This document shows positions 10,217-22,000 of a stretch of DNA of 64,000 nucleotides, one piece after another. The notes beneath the pieces are model-generated. The model had not been told where the DNA came from and did not search any database. It worked only from the letters and a program-made list of their open reading frames with translations. Made by a program: the position numbers and the translations under genes. Numbering within the stretch: the stretch's first letter is position 1; each line of letters begins with the position of its first letter. Source of the stretch: Citrus sinensis (taxonomy: Eukaryota > Streptophyta > Magnoliopsida > Sapindales > Rutaceae); contig NC_068558.1 in assembly GCF_022201045.2 (NCBI RefSeq), forward strand, positions 46,465,001 through 46,529,000, written 5' to 3'.

Positions 10217-10529
10217 GAATGCATCCGTAATTTACCACATCAGAGGCCATATGTAACACAACCTTGACTATTTCATCGTTAAATATGTCCATAGGCAGTG
10301 AACATGTACGATACATTGTATTACTAGACCTCAAAGTTGTCTTCATGGTGATATTGTATTCATTACGATTTATCTGTAACACATCATAAACTCTTGCTAG
10401 AAACTGATCAAATGTACAGTCTTTTCGAATTAGAAAGGCTGTATTATTGCCATTCACGTACTCCATACTCCCATCCGCCAACGTCTCCCACCAACCGTCG
10501 TAACACAGTTGAAGCACAACTGAATCCAT
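10215..10529 (-). pseudogene. N-terminal stub of a MULE transposase
   Basis: Reading leftward from the ATG at 10529, the product starts MDSVVLQLCYDGWWE and continues YVNGNNTAFLIRKDCTFDQF, VYDVLQINRNEYNI and DEIVKVVLHMASD. This is the layout of the N-terminal (ubiquitin-like/PB1-like) region that precedes the MuDR domain in plant MULE transposases. The DDE catalytic core, zinc finger and SWIM motif are not present anywhere in the element. It abuts the last DUF1985 exon in the opposite direction, showing that the interior was rearranged by deletion. Confidence 0.6.
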
Positions 10530-10689
10530 TAAATCTACAAAATATACAAAAAATATAACAAATGTGGTTACACATTGTGGGTTTGATTTGTTTCGTTGCA
10601 AGCGTTGAAATGATATATTATACACAAAAAAATGAATTTATTTAGCCGTAATTATGACCTCCAGAAAATAACCTAAATTTTGTGTAATA

Positions 10690-11010
10690 TGATTTTTTTG
10701 TGCGACAGCATCTGTTGCACAAAATTTGGTGCGACGGGAACCTGTCGCACAAAATTTCAGATAGTGTAATCAAATTTTTTTGTGCGACAGAAAGGCAGTC
10801 GCACAAAATTTGGTGCGACGGGAACCTGTCGCACAAAATTTCAGATTCTGTAATCAGATTTTTTGTGCGACAGAAAGGCAGTCGCACAAAATTTGGTGCG
10901 ACGGGAACCTGTCGCACAAAATTTCAGATTCTGTAATATGAAATTTTGTGCGACAGGTTCCCGTCGCACAAAACTTTGTGCGACGGGACCCTGTCGCACA
11001 AAAAATTTGA
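10690..11010. repeat. 83-bp tandem array of short palindromes (right arm)
   Basis: Units contain GTGCGACAG..CAGTCGCAC, AAAATTTG and GTGCGACGGGAACCTGTCGC. The GTGCGACAG-AAAGGCAG landmark recurs at 10782 and 10865, again 83 bp apart. The stem matches the left arm, while spacers differ (TTTCAGATTCTGTAATCAGA here). Equal period with different spacers suggests the same binding-site architecture on both sides. Confidence 0.85.
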
Positions 11011-11478
11011 ATTTTCACAAATTGGTCAACAGCCATTGCAACGTATTGCCTCCAACACAATCCGACAATAGACCACCAACCACCACAAACATCATCACAA
11101 CAACACACAATCACAACACAACACAAGAACAATATAAAGCATGTGTTTGAAATTGCTAACCTAGGGTTTTTGAACTTCAACTGTTATCTTGGAGATTTTG
11201 ATTGCTATTATACGTGATTTTGGTGGAATTTGTGTTGCTGAACGGGATTCCGGTGAGATTGCCGCCGATGATGGTCTCCGATTTGGCTCTCTATGGTGCT
11301 TCCGTTTGGTGAGAAGTGTAGGTGAGTTCAAGCTTTGGTGAGCTTTGGGTGAGATTGCAAGGGTATTATGGTCCAAAAGTTTGTTGTTTGGCTAATATTG
11401 ATAGAAATAAGTTAGTGGGGTTAAAAGTGAAAAATGCAAAATTTTAATGGCTAATTTGTAAAATTTCCCATATAGTGC

Positions 11479-13011
11479 TCAAACTTCTCCTCATAAGAAC
11501 AAAAGATGCCTTGGATGTACAACTAGTGATAATATTTTTTTTTTTGTACCAATTACCAATTGTTAGAGTACCAGAATTAGCTGAGTGTTGACTATTTACA
11601 TTATTTCCACAAGAAGAAAAGAATTGATCTTACCCATTTTGTTTTAGTGCAAGTATGATAATTTAATTTCATATTTTACAACAATTGCTGGACGTCTTGT
11701 TATCACATGACTTCATTCCCTTAAAAAGGATCCTATGATTTCTTATGACCTCCCAAACTATCAAATTATCTGTCTGGCAAAATTTCTTGGACAGCCTATA
11801 TTAATATGATATATTACTGAAAGTTCTGATACAATTGAAGAATTAGAACAATTCTGGAAAGGCAGAGGGTGAACGAATGGGAAAACATATTTTTCAAAAG
11901 GGTGGAGCTATTTGAAAACCGCGAAAACACTAAGTAAACTCACAATATACCCTTATGTTAAAATAATAAGTAAATAAATTCACTTTACAAAAATTATTTT
12001 AAAACCCTTTTTCTCTCATCTTTTTCATATCCCAATTACCTTATATCTCAAAGTTCCATTCATTCTCCTTGGAAAGAAAATATACTTGAACAAAAAACTA
12101 TATTTGAATTTGATTGAACAGCAAATGCAAACATTAAAACAAGTTACCCCATCTCAAATAGTATTATTATTATGTTACCCATCTCAAATATTATTATCAG
12201 TATTAAAAGCCTGGATCAGGAGAAGTGATATAATGCAAGAAACCCAGCCAACAACTCTCTTAGGTTTTGGTCAATTAGAAGATAATCTCATTATAAACTT
12301 TCATCTCAAATTATTTCAAGGGGCACATTAACTTGCGCAAAAGATACGAACAAAAAACAATAGAGCATGGAGGAATATTCGAACAGAGAAAAGAAATGAA
12401 GAAAAAAACTCAAAATATTTGGGAGCATGGAGGAATATTCGAACAGAGAAAAGAAATGAAGAAAAAAACTCAAAATATTTGGGAGAGAAATGAGCCAAAA
12501 ACTATGCTCTACTTATTTCACCTCTTATTAAAAAAAAAAAAAAGAGGATGATTAGCGTAGGGTTCAAAGAGAGTAAACAACAATTTAGGATTTTAATTTT
12601 TAAAAAAAATTGACTAACATAGTAGTTTCAAGTATGGGATATCTTAATTTTAAAAAAAATATATTCAAGAGTGGGTGTGGAGTGGAGAAGATTTTAATGA
12701 GTTCAAATAACCCATTCTTTGCAAAATTTAAGATGTCCAACATTTTCTAGAGGGCCGATGTACTGGTTTCTTCACATGCACAAGAACCAGAATGGACTAC
12801 ATGAACCATATACTAGTAAGATCTTATGAAAGCACGAGGAAACAAAGTGGGAAGAATCGAATTCTTAGCTTCGACAATCAATACGTATAGGCCATAACAG
12901 GGTATGTGGACCAGGGCCAGAACAAAATACCTGCAGAATGGAAATATTATTTAGCTGGTAAACGGAAAGAGTATAATGTTCAAGCTGAAAACGAAATGGA
13001 CAACAATGGAG
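11479..13011. other. Intergenic, with an exact 60-bp tandem duplication
   Basis: No gene is supported. Positions 12363-12422 and 12423-12482 are an exact head-to-tail 60-bp duplication (GAGCATGGAGGAATATTCGA...), which produces the only sizeable open frame (12333-12551). The last ~200 bp probably include the 3' UTR of the minus-strand membrane protein gene. Confidence 0.6.
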
Positions 13012-14683
13012 TTAAAAAATATACCACAAAGGAGCCCAGGGTGTATCAAGCTCAAGGAAAGGGTACGGCCACCTGAGAAATGCTTCAGATATGTTATCAC
13101 TTCTTGAATTTGATACAAAATTTCAGGGCAAGATTTATTAATTATGCTTACCATGTAAAACCACAGGCATGAATGACCCATTGGAATACACAATAGAGAC
13201 AGCTCCACTGGATAAAATATGCAATCCGGAACCAAGGAAACGGCTGAAGAGCAAGATGGTAGTTGAGTAACTATAATCGTACAGTGTATTGAGTATAGCA
13301 GAAAAGGCAGAACAAATTCAGGCGACCTTCTTTCCACTTAAGTGTATACTACTTACAAGACTGTTGAGAGCGGTATCTAGCAGCACAAAAACGGCATTCA
13401 ATGTGTGCATGCAAGCGATCAACTGCCAAGAACAGATCCATAAATTTTTGTGAGAATTTAAATCACAAGCGCAGGAAGAAATATACGGAAGTGAACCCTG
13501 CTATAGAGATTAGGAATTTTTATATATGAAAGAGGTATACAGAGACAGATCGGGAGAAGTGGACACTCACTGTGTTCAGGCCTAAATGTGCATCTGATAA
13601 AAATGGTACTATAACACACCAAAATACAATGTCTGTTAGGAGGACAGCGCCACCGCAAGTCTGCAGAAAAGAAAAGTATGATATGAAGACTAACTTCAAC
13701 CGTTAAGAAGAGACAAATTAAAATTAGCTAGCAAATTATTAGTTTGGAGGCTAGTATCTTGATGAATGACCTGATAGACCGTTTGCATAAGATATCCCCA
13801 AAACCCGGCTCTTTGTTGAATCTCCTCCTCAACATAGTGGCTTTGTAACTTGATGTTACCCTTAGTTTCTTTTTCTCTGTATGTCATACCGTTCGTAATT
13901 ATATTTTCTTCCATGTATCTTTTCAGAATTTCGTACCTCACCCCATTTGCGGAAGGATGTCCCTTTGTGTAAACCCAACATCCATATGCAGATATCACCG
14001 TTCCCAACTGCACAAAAGAAACATTAATGTGTGATTCAGTCATTCAGTGGCAGCTTAATGTAGAAACTAAAATGATTTTTAAGTTACCATATGTCAAATA
14101 TATGCATGTGTGTATTAAGCATGGCGAAGGGAATTACGTACCGCAAAATAGACCATAACTAATGTAAATGTCCACCTGCAGATCAATTAAACCAAATGAA
14201 TGAAACACATTGTCATCTCAAAACAGAAAACTAAAAAACAATTAATATCCATGGTGCTAAATTAGAATCTATTAGACAAGATCCCATTGTTGTTGTATTT
14301 GTTAATTCAAATGCATGTATTGGCTTTTGAACAACGCTGGTGAGAAAGAATTCATCTTGAGCAAACCAAAAGCAATCCCAGAAGGGAGTTCAGGTATGAA
14401 CTCACTGTGTATAAAAATAGAAGGCAAAAGCTCCGTCTAAAGCAACAGCCGCCTCAAACATAAAAGCCAAACAAAGAAAAGCAAAAGCTCGATAGATGAG
14501 AAGCCAGACAGGATTGAGCTTTCTCCAACATGGTGTCCAAAGATCATCCAAAAACAAAGGCTTTGCTTTTGCTTTCTTGATTAAACACGAAGTTAACGAA
14601 GTTGGGACTAAGATTATCAGTGCACATACTGGCACTTCCCATCTAAGCCAGTACGCTAGACCTTCCTTATCTGAATTTGACAT
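13012..14683 (-). CDS. Multi-pass membrane protein of unknown function (At1g10660/At5g62960-like)
   Basis: Seven exons (14683-14406, 14175-14142, 14007-13771, 13660-13571, 13422-13357, 13243-13152, 13072-13012) use GT-AG junctions and close in phase to 285 residues ending WYIF. Hydrophobic helices alternate with conserved short blocks: LFLDDLWTPCWRKLNPVWLL, FYFYTQWTFTLVMVYFALGT, CGGAVLLTDIVFWCVIVPFL, the intramembrane-type FPWFRIAYFIQWSCLY, and WWPYPFLELDTPWAPLWY. I recognise a plant-specific family of uncharacterised membrane proteins; the biochemical role and membrane are unknown. A related first exon lies 1 kb upstream at 15676-16016 with the same splice phase, so start choice is uncertain. 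Confidence is high for the gene, low for function. Confidence 0.8.
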
Positions 14684-15675
14684 ATCAAGATTAACAACAC
14701 AATGCAGAATCGAAAAGGGAGATTGAGATTAGATCTTCAAACAGGTTTATGATCTCTTTCTGCATTTTTGTTTGACTAATGAAAGATCTCTGTTTCTTGT
14801 TCCACAGAACCGTTGACTTCCCAGAGAGCAAGTTGCACGTGACTTTAAAAAGTCTTAATTGGCAACTAAGAAGGATAGCGCGTGCCTCATAGGATGCTTC
14901 TTTAGCCATCATTTCGGAGACAGAATTGGCTCCAAAATTATACTTACGGGAATCACACAGTTGTCTGTTGGCATAGTAACACAACTTGACTTTTGCTGTT
15001 CTTGGTTGGGCAAATGAGTATTTTTGCCATTACTGTTCATTCATTAATGAAAGATTTATGCATTATTTATTATGTATATTGCTACACTTTATAGAATGTG
15101 GACTGTGGGATAAATGTGACCTTCCAACAATTTATCACGTGACAACGGACGAATAATATAAGTAATTAGTTAACAATTTTTAGTTTATAAATATGTTCAT
15201 AAGCCGTCAGAGTCAAATTTTGTATGCAAATTAATCTTTTGTAAACAGAACATTATCAATTAGTTATTAAGTGTAGGCCTTATTTAATATTGAGGTACAT
15301 TTAAAAGTTGATAATGTACGGTAATTATATGATTCCTATATAATAATTTTGACCGAAAAAATAATAAAGATGTTATAGCTTTTTTTTTAATCATACAAGC
15401 ATTGGATAAAATTAATATAACTTTCAAATTATAATCTCAAGTGTTTACCAAACATTTTTATATTATAAATTTTGAATTATAGCCCAATCACAATTCTAAA
15501 CATGCCGTTAGTTTAAAAACCAACCTTTCTATCTTGTTCTCATTTTTTATTTGAATTATCTGTCTATACTCGTTAGCTAGAATCGTGATTGATTGGAAAA
15601 AATTTCAACATGAAACTCATTCTTAATTATAATAATAATAAAAAGAACAGCACACAGTAACAAATAACAACTTAC
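14684..15675. other. Spacer between two related first exons, with a probable MITE
   Basis: No coding exon of the membrane-protein family was found here. At about 15275-15507 the sequence has weak inverted ends (GGCCTTATTTAATATTGAGG and, inverted, GGCATGTTTAGAATTGTGAT) and an AT-rich core, resembling a decayed Tourist-like MITE. The rest is AT-rich and featureless. Confidence 0.45.
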
Positions 15676-16016
15676 TCGGTATAGTAGATGAAGATACTGG
15701 CGTCCCAATCCAAAATATCCCAAGACAGAAACACAGCCATGGCTACAAATGACAAGAACCGAGTCAGCAAGAGACAGCCAGGGTGCACCCCTTTCCAGCA
15801 ACTAGACCAAAGCTGGTTTGAGCCAACATGAGCCTTATGGGTGGCACGTACGAACCCATCACCGTCAGCTTGAGCTGCTAGCAGGCTTTCATAAATGGTA
15901 TTGTCATCGCATCTGGAGGCACCTTCCTTCCTCCAGAGAATCCATAAGGAGCCTATATATGCAGCAACCACAATGCCAAAACAAATAAAATCGTACCAGT
16001 ACACCACTAACGCCAT
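15676..16016 (-). CDS. Second, upstream first exon of the same membrane protein family
   Basis: The exon encodes MALVVYWYDFICFGIVVAAY, a transmembrane stretch, then NQLWSSCWKGVHPGCLLLTR and ILDWDASIFIYYTE, and ends at a good donor (GA|GTAAGT). It is 341 nt, leaving phase 2, exactly as the 278-nt exon at 14406-14683 does. It would therefore splice in frame to exon 2 at 14175 (encoding WTFTLVMVYFA). Its sequence looks closer to the usual family N-terminus than the downstream exon does. It may be the main start, an alternative start, or the remnant of a tandem duplicate that lost its other exons. No further exons of its own are visible downstream. Confidence 0.65.
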
Positions 16017-16794
16017 GGCAAGGCTTCAACCAGTATGCACTGGTCCTGAAATCGGAAAATTGAAAAAATGATCTGATTGTTTCAAAGAGAGGAACTGAAA
16101 TTGATATTGGTTTTGGGTATAATTAAACTCTAGAACATCTGAACACATGTTTAGAGGAGAAATACTTTTAGGTGATGGCTTGACATAGGACTATTAGTTT
16201 TGACTGTCTGGTTTAATTAGCTTTCGAAACGTGAACGTTAAGGAATTGTCATGTTGTTGACCCCCAGGTGGTGACAAATTAAGTGTGCAAAATTAAAGGA
16301 TAATTGTGAGTTTTTGACAAATCACAAACAGTGGGATCAGGGTGGAATCCAAATTTTTTAAAATGTTTCTCGGACGTGCTTTCCAAGTTTCCAGTTTCAC
16401 TAGGCGGTCGCGTGTATTTCCAATAATAGCCTGGCATGTTCATTATTAAGAATGGGTTTAGATCCGGTGTCAAAAGGTTTGGGCAGCGACTTGGGTTGGC
16501 CACTGGTTTAATATTGCATCTGCATGGAACATCAGGTCCCTTGAAACTAGAAACCCACATGAAAGAGATTCCAGCTCGGCTACTAATTGGACACTAGAAA
16601 CTACATAAAATTGTCTCCCAAGTTATTCTAAGAGCTAAACCGACAGATTTATTAGTTGTATTGGCTTGGAAGGGCATGATCAAGTAATTTTCAGTCTTTT
16701 TGTTTGATTAACATATTATATTTGGGCTTTATTTGCTCCCCTATTAAAAACAAAAAAAAAAAAGGAAAAAAAAACAGCAGCATTGGACGCTAGC
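16017..16794. other. Intergenic, no gene seen
   Basis: The region holds the likely promoter of the minus-strand membrane gene. A 93-codon open frame on the minus strand (16279-16560) has no domain-like features and biased composition, so it is not called. Confidence 0.45.
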
Positions 16795-17318
16795 TAAGAG
16801 TGGGCAAATTTGGGTTTGAATCAACCCAATGGGGTTTCAATTTGAAAGAGTTAGAAAAAAGTGATCTGAATTCAAACCGAACTTGTAATTCAATTCAAAC
16901 TATACTCGAATTGGGTTGGACCGGATCAAAATTTTGGGCTTTTTGTTTTTTGTTTTTATTTTTTGTTTTGAGCTGTTTTACAAATTATTTTAGTTATTAG
17001 AAGATAGTTTAATGCAATTATCCCAATTTCGTTTTTTTTATACCAATTTTCAACAAAAAATAAAAAACAACTACCATGAAATTAAATAAATAAAAATTAA
17101 AATAGACTACTACTATCAAATCAGATCATATCGGATCGGGTTGGATTATTTGCTCACTCTTAAGTTTATATCTAAAATATTTATTTATTTATTTTTGATT
17201 TAGTGTCAATCTGATTGAATTTTCAGATTGCATCAGGTTGAAAGCTCATTAACATTCGATCCGAACTCAATTTTTTTGGATACGATCGGGTCATATCAGG
17301 TTATTTGCTCATCCCTAA
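16795..17318. mobile_element. Degenerate non-autonomous hAT-like repeat
   Basis: The left end reads TAAGAGTGGGCAAAT and the right side has two candidate inverted ends, TTTGCTCACTCTTA (about 17149-17162) and TTTGCTCATCCCTAA (to about 17318). GTGGGCAAA-type ends and GGGTTGGATCGGGT-like internal text are common in plant hAT relics. No clear 8-bp duplication was found, so borders are approximate. Confidence 0.45.
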
Positions 17319-18167
17319 TGCTATCCACATGATTCCAAGATCCTTTTAAAATAAATAGATATATATCAAGAATTAAATATGGAAAGGATTCAATAAGTAC
17401 GAGAACATTACTTGCAATGATCACGATTCTCTCCTAATCTAATCATGTCATGAGCAAATAATTCAATTATTAATTGGTAGTTAATAAATAAAAAAATAAA
17501 AGAAGTTAAATATTACATATATACTACCATTAAAAGATATATAACTAAAAAACTTTAAAAACTCAATAGAGTTCAGATCATAAGAGGATCATATTCCTAT
17601 TTGCAGGAGCTTTCACAATTAGCTAGTTAACCAAAACGCTACACTACTGAAAAATATGCACCACATTAACGAACTGCACGTTAACTTTACTAGGGTAAAT
17701 TTTTAGGCAAACTTTATCATTATTACAAATTTTAAAGTTATGTATTAAAATATTTCAACTTTTATTTGAATTTACTATATGCTTTTTGAAAGAAACCTGC
17801 ATGTCTTGAATAAGTTGCCCGGATTTTAAGACTATTATAATCGCTTACTTTCCTTTGTTCTAGGGTCTATACTTTGTATTACAAGCAAGATGAAGACAAG
17901 GTGTTGAGGGTCTGCTAAGCATAAGACGTGGGCGGACAGGATTCATGAACTTTATGATGTGGAAAATAGATGGAAGATAACACTGCAGATTACAAGGAAA
18001 TTGCACATGCCAAGTGCTGGTAACAAGGTTTGACTTCGACAAAATCACTTAAATTTTACACCTAAGAAATAAATGAATTCCAATTATAACATTAAAGAAG
18101 AGGGAGACGGAAAAAAAAAAAAAGGCTACTTGCAACCTGTGAGTCATTTACTATTATCAGCACACAT
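17319..18167. other. Intergenic, no gene seen
   Basis: AT-rich, with no supported coding frame. The last 100-200 bp likely form the 3' UTR of the dehydrogenase gene on the minus strand. Confidence 0.5.
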
Positions 18168-19047
18168 TTAGGTGGCTGAAGAAGAACTGTGATTCACCAC
18201 CGTGAAGCCTCCATCAACAGCCAAATTATGCCCACTGATGTAAGCAGATTCATCAGAAGCAAGAAATAATGCCGCCTCCGCAATGTGCTTGGCCTTCAAA
18301 ACAATGCCCTTCAGGTTAGCCAACGCACAACTATTAGCTTCAACTTCATCTGGCCTCAAATTGTAAGCTGTACATGAAAGAGGCGTGGCAACTCCAAACG
18401 GGGAGATGCAATTGACTCTGATCCCATAAGCGCCAAGCTCGCTACACGCTGTTCGGACCAAACCAACTAGAGCATGCTTCGATGTTGTATATGCATGTGG
18501 AGCTGTTCCTCCAAGCGAAGAGGCAACACTCGTAGTGCAAATGATTGAGCCACGGATATTTTTATCCACCATAGCACGAGCTGCGTGCTTAATGGTTGCC
18601 GCAACTCCACAGACGTTTGTGGCCATGGTGTTGCCAAATCCAGTGAGGTCAAGTTCTAGGATGCCTGTTAATGGGCCCATGATTCCAGCATTGCTGAACA
18701 AAACATCAAGCTTTCCATACTTCTCCAATGTGTACCTCACTGTTTCTTCAACTTGCTTCTCATCTCGGACATCGCAGTGGTGATAACAAACTTGATCTGT
18801 GCCTACAGATGCAGCAACTTGATGGCCTAACTCATCGTGGACGTCAGCAGCAACAACAAAGGCTCCGTGCTCAGCAAATAATCTCACTGCTGCCTCGCCG
18901 ATCCCGCTAGCTGCACCAGTGATAAGCGCCACCTTACCCTCCATCCTAATTATTGAAAAAATAAAAATCGTATGAACAGAAAAGGCATTAATGGAGATCT
19001 GAGGTTGTTAATTAAGTAATAATAGATGGTTACCTTGGGTTAGACAT
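18168..19047 (-). CDS. Short-chain dehydrogenase/reductase (SDR110C; ABA2/SDR3-like)
   Basis: A 14-nt first exon (19047-19034, MSNPR) splices across an 88-bp GT-AG intron to the main exon 18945-18168, giving 263 residues. The main exon alone opens with MEGKVALITG, but the short leader exon restores the family N-terminus. The Rossmann NAD(P) motif is TGAASGIG, with D-V for the adenine pocket (CDVRDE), NAG in NAGIMG, and the catalytic Ser/Tyr/Lys in TTSVASS and YTTSK. The closing AVDGGFTV is typical. The plant SDR110C group includes xanthoxin dehydrogenase (ABA2), secoisolariciresinol and isopiperitenol/carveol dehydrogenases and momilactone synthase-like enzymes, so the substrate is a small alcohol in hormone or specialised metabolism and cannot be fixed here. 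Confidence 0.92.
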
Positions 19048-22000
19048 TGGTGGAATTCTTGCTTTTATTGATGAACTTTCTCAAAATTCTAAAAGTCGAT
19101 CTCTTGGATCTGCTGTTAATGTTGCCTTATGCCGTGTTCCCTCAAATTTATAATCTCTTCTTCTAAAATGTCGCACTGAGCTGAAGATATTTGACCGTGC
19201 AAAAACTTTGATAAGTTTGTTTGTTTGCTTTAAAAAAAATAAAAATAAAAATAATAAAATTCAGAAACAAAGAGCAAGAGCACAATCAGCCGTTCATTTA
19301 AAGTCAATGGGACTACTGAAGTAACTGTAAAAACTAATCGGAATAATCCTATACATAATTTATACTTTTATAGCGGCAGTGCTGAACATATTGTATGCTC
19401 ATCATCAGAAAATTTCATATAATTAACACGTATATATAGCTAGCTATAATATATGCTTTAACATGCAAGCTCATCTGTCTTGCATATTAATATTGGATTT
19501 AAGTAGCTAGGCTGCGGCGCTCGAGTTAGCGTTATTATTAGCAATAGCGCACTGTGAGAGTAGATACCTCCTGTGCAGGAAGCAGAAATTACTGTGCAGC
19601 ATTGAGCTTTGAGCTGCACTAATTATTTGGTCCTCAAATCAGGGGATCGTCCGGACACCTTGTTGTATATATATATAATCCTTGAATTATATATTTGAAA
19701 CTTTTCCACTGTTACTTACTGCCTTGTCTCAACTGGTTACTTTACTTTTTTAACAACTTCAGAAAATCAGAAAGGAAAGTAATTTAGTGAATTACTTGAA
19801 CTCGCACTTCCTTACCACCCACATCGTTTTCTTTTTTTCATCTTTTTGTCCCCAACCTCTACTGTCATCGTTAGTTGAAGTTGGATTCAAGTTCGTAAAG
19901 CATTTCACTTTAACCCTAACAAAATACAAATCTGTGATGTGGGCCAAATTTGTTAGCGGATTGCATGAAGCAAAGGACGTTGCAACGAAATAAAAAGTTT
20001 GTCTCGGTTAAGCATTAAATATATTTTTTTATGGGATATTTACACTCTAAATATTATTTTAAATATTCTATAACTCCACACCCATACAATAATTAATAAA
20101 AAAAATCAAATTTTACTTTGTACATTTTTTTAAATTTCAAAAATATCCTTACTTGTACTATTTAAGTTACTTACCTTTATTTACTTAAAACACAAATAAA
20201 ATTATTTAGCACATTAATTTTAAAAGACTTAATATACACTTACAACAATATAATTAGGTCAAGTTATAGATAAATTGTTTAACATAATTTTAGTTATTAA
20301 TTTCTTATTTATTTTTCTCCAATATTAAATTTTGCACCAAAAATAAATTGCAATGAGAACATTGTAATAAAAAATATTCTATAAATAATTCAAACAAAAA
20401 AAGGAGGAGGAGAAGAAGAAAAGAGATGAAGAAGAAAGGTCAAAGGCAAAAAAAAAAAATTCTTTTACAGCACTTTCTACCTTTTTTTCATTTTATTATT
20501 TTAAAATAGAAAATACCACACATGCTTTATAGTCAAATTTTATTCTCAAAATTGATTTCCTCATTGTTCGTCAACATATTAATTAAGATGTGGAAAATAA
20601 AAAAAATTAGGTTTAAGGTACGAGAATAATAAATTGAATAGTGAATGTGCTATATAAGTGTTCAAAGTAATTATGTAATATTAATTTATAATAAATTGTC
20701 CTTAATAGTAATTAATATGATGAGTATTTTTATAATACATATTTTTATAGAAATTAGAGTGTTAAGAGTATTTTTTTAGAGTATAAGTAGCCCCACCTTC
20801 TTTTTTTTTACGTCATAATGTCCTTTAAAAAATTTATGATTTATTAGAATATATGTACAAAGGAAAAAAAAATATCTCAAATTGAACAACATACTTGTTT
20901 GTTTATGGCTTAGTATTTGTGAAAATTTGTTAGTAGTTTTCCCTTTTTAAATTTAATAATTAAATTGCCACAAATATATTCTAGAAGTATTAGAAGACCC
21001 GAAGAATATTATTGTGAGATTTGATGAAGCAGCGATCTGTGAAATATCTACAATAAGAACACAATATTCGTTACTGCAATTTGTGTCGACCAAATTTTTA
21101 TAATTATAACAATTCTTCTAAATTAAAATGAAAAATAATGTTTGCCAATAAATTTGAAATGAGAGAAAAATTAATACTGAGATTCAGGAGAACTAAATGT
21201 GGATTAACTATAATCATGTACTCAAAGGCCTTAGATGTGGACAATCTCGATGAATTTCGTCAAGTGACATGGTCTCATTTTCTTCCTGAGGGATCCTATT
21301 ACATTCACCGCCTGCATGACCACAACAAAACAAAATGGGCCATAAAAATCGATTATCAAGAACGATATTAATTTTTTTTTTTAAAAAAAAGGACGAGTCT
21401 TGAATATACTTGTATTTCGCAGCCAGAAGCATTAATCAACCTGAGCTTCTCCAAAGTCTTCTTCATATATTTCACTATCTTTTGTAATAGGCAATTTAAT
21501 TACACCTAGCAGACACCAAAAAAAAAAAATGGTCGCCTTCGCCATGGATAGAGGATCAAGTTAGATTTCCTAATGGGGGTTGGGGGGTGGATTTTCTTTC
21601 TTCGGTTGCCGATAATTAGTGTCTTTTTTTTTTTCTTATCTAAAGTAAACGAGCATACAAAGAAACAATGACGTTGTGGGTTGTACTTTTATTACCCGAG
21701 TTACCGACTTTGGTAGAACAAATCGGAACTCTGAATAGTTATATTGGTAATTCCATAAAACCCTATATGCTTGCTGATGCCTATTTAGTTAATATTTTAT
21801 TTCACAAACTTCTTTTCTAATTTTTAACACAGGAGATAGAACCCAATTTAAGTTTACAGCCCTCTTCTCTGCTTCTTTTAAAAATGAAATTGCTTATCCA
21901 CTTAAAAGTTAGTCAATCAAAACTGAAGGATAAAAAATCCTTCACTGATCCAGAACATGTAATTAATGAAGTAACAGTTCAGAATATACTTGATTACTTG

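Larger units (their letters stand above)
7581..11468. mobile_element. Non-autonomous Mutator-like element (Kaonashi/DUF1985-ULP1 type)
   Basis: The element is bounded by perfect 10-bp duplications CATATAGTGC (7571-7580; 11469-11478). Its long TIRs of roughly 110 bp run 7581-7693 and 11355-11468: both begin GG-GAAATTTTAC-like, share TAGCCATTAAAATTTT, CACTTTTAACCCCACTAACTTATTTC and AATATTAGCCAAA. Inside, in order, are a 31-bp GC-rich array, an 83-bp palindromic array, a DUF1985 gene (+), a transposase N-terminal stub (-) and a second 83-bp-period array. The catalytic transposase core and the ULP1 protease usually paired with DUF1985 are absent, so it depended on a partner element. An intact TSD and well-kept TIRs suggest a fairly young insertion. 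Confidence 0.9.

Noticed and set aside
16279-16560. Minus-strand 93-codon frame
   Set aside because: No recognisable domain, no splice partners, and lies in a decayed repeat-rich spacer; kept only as a note.
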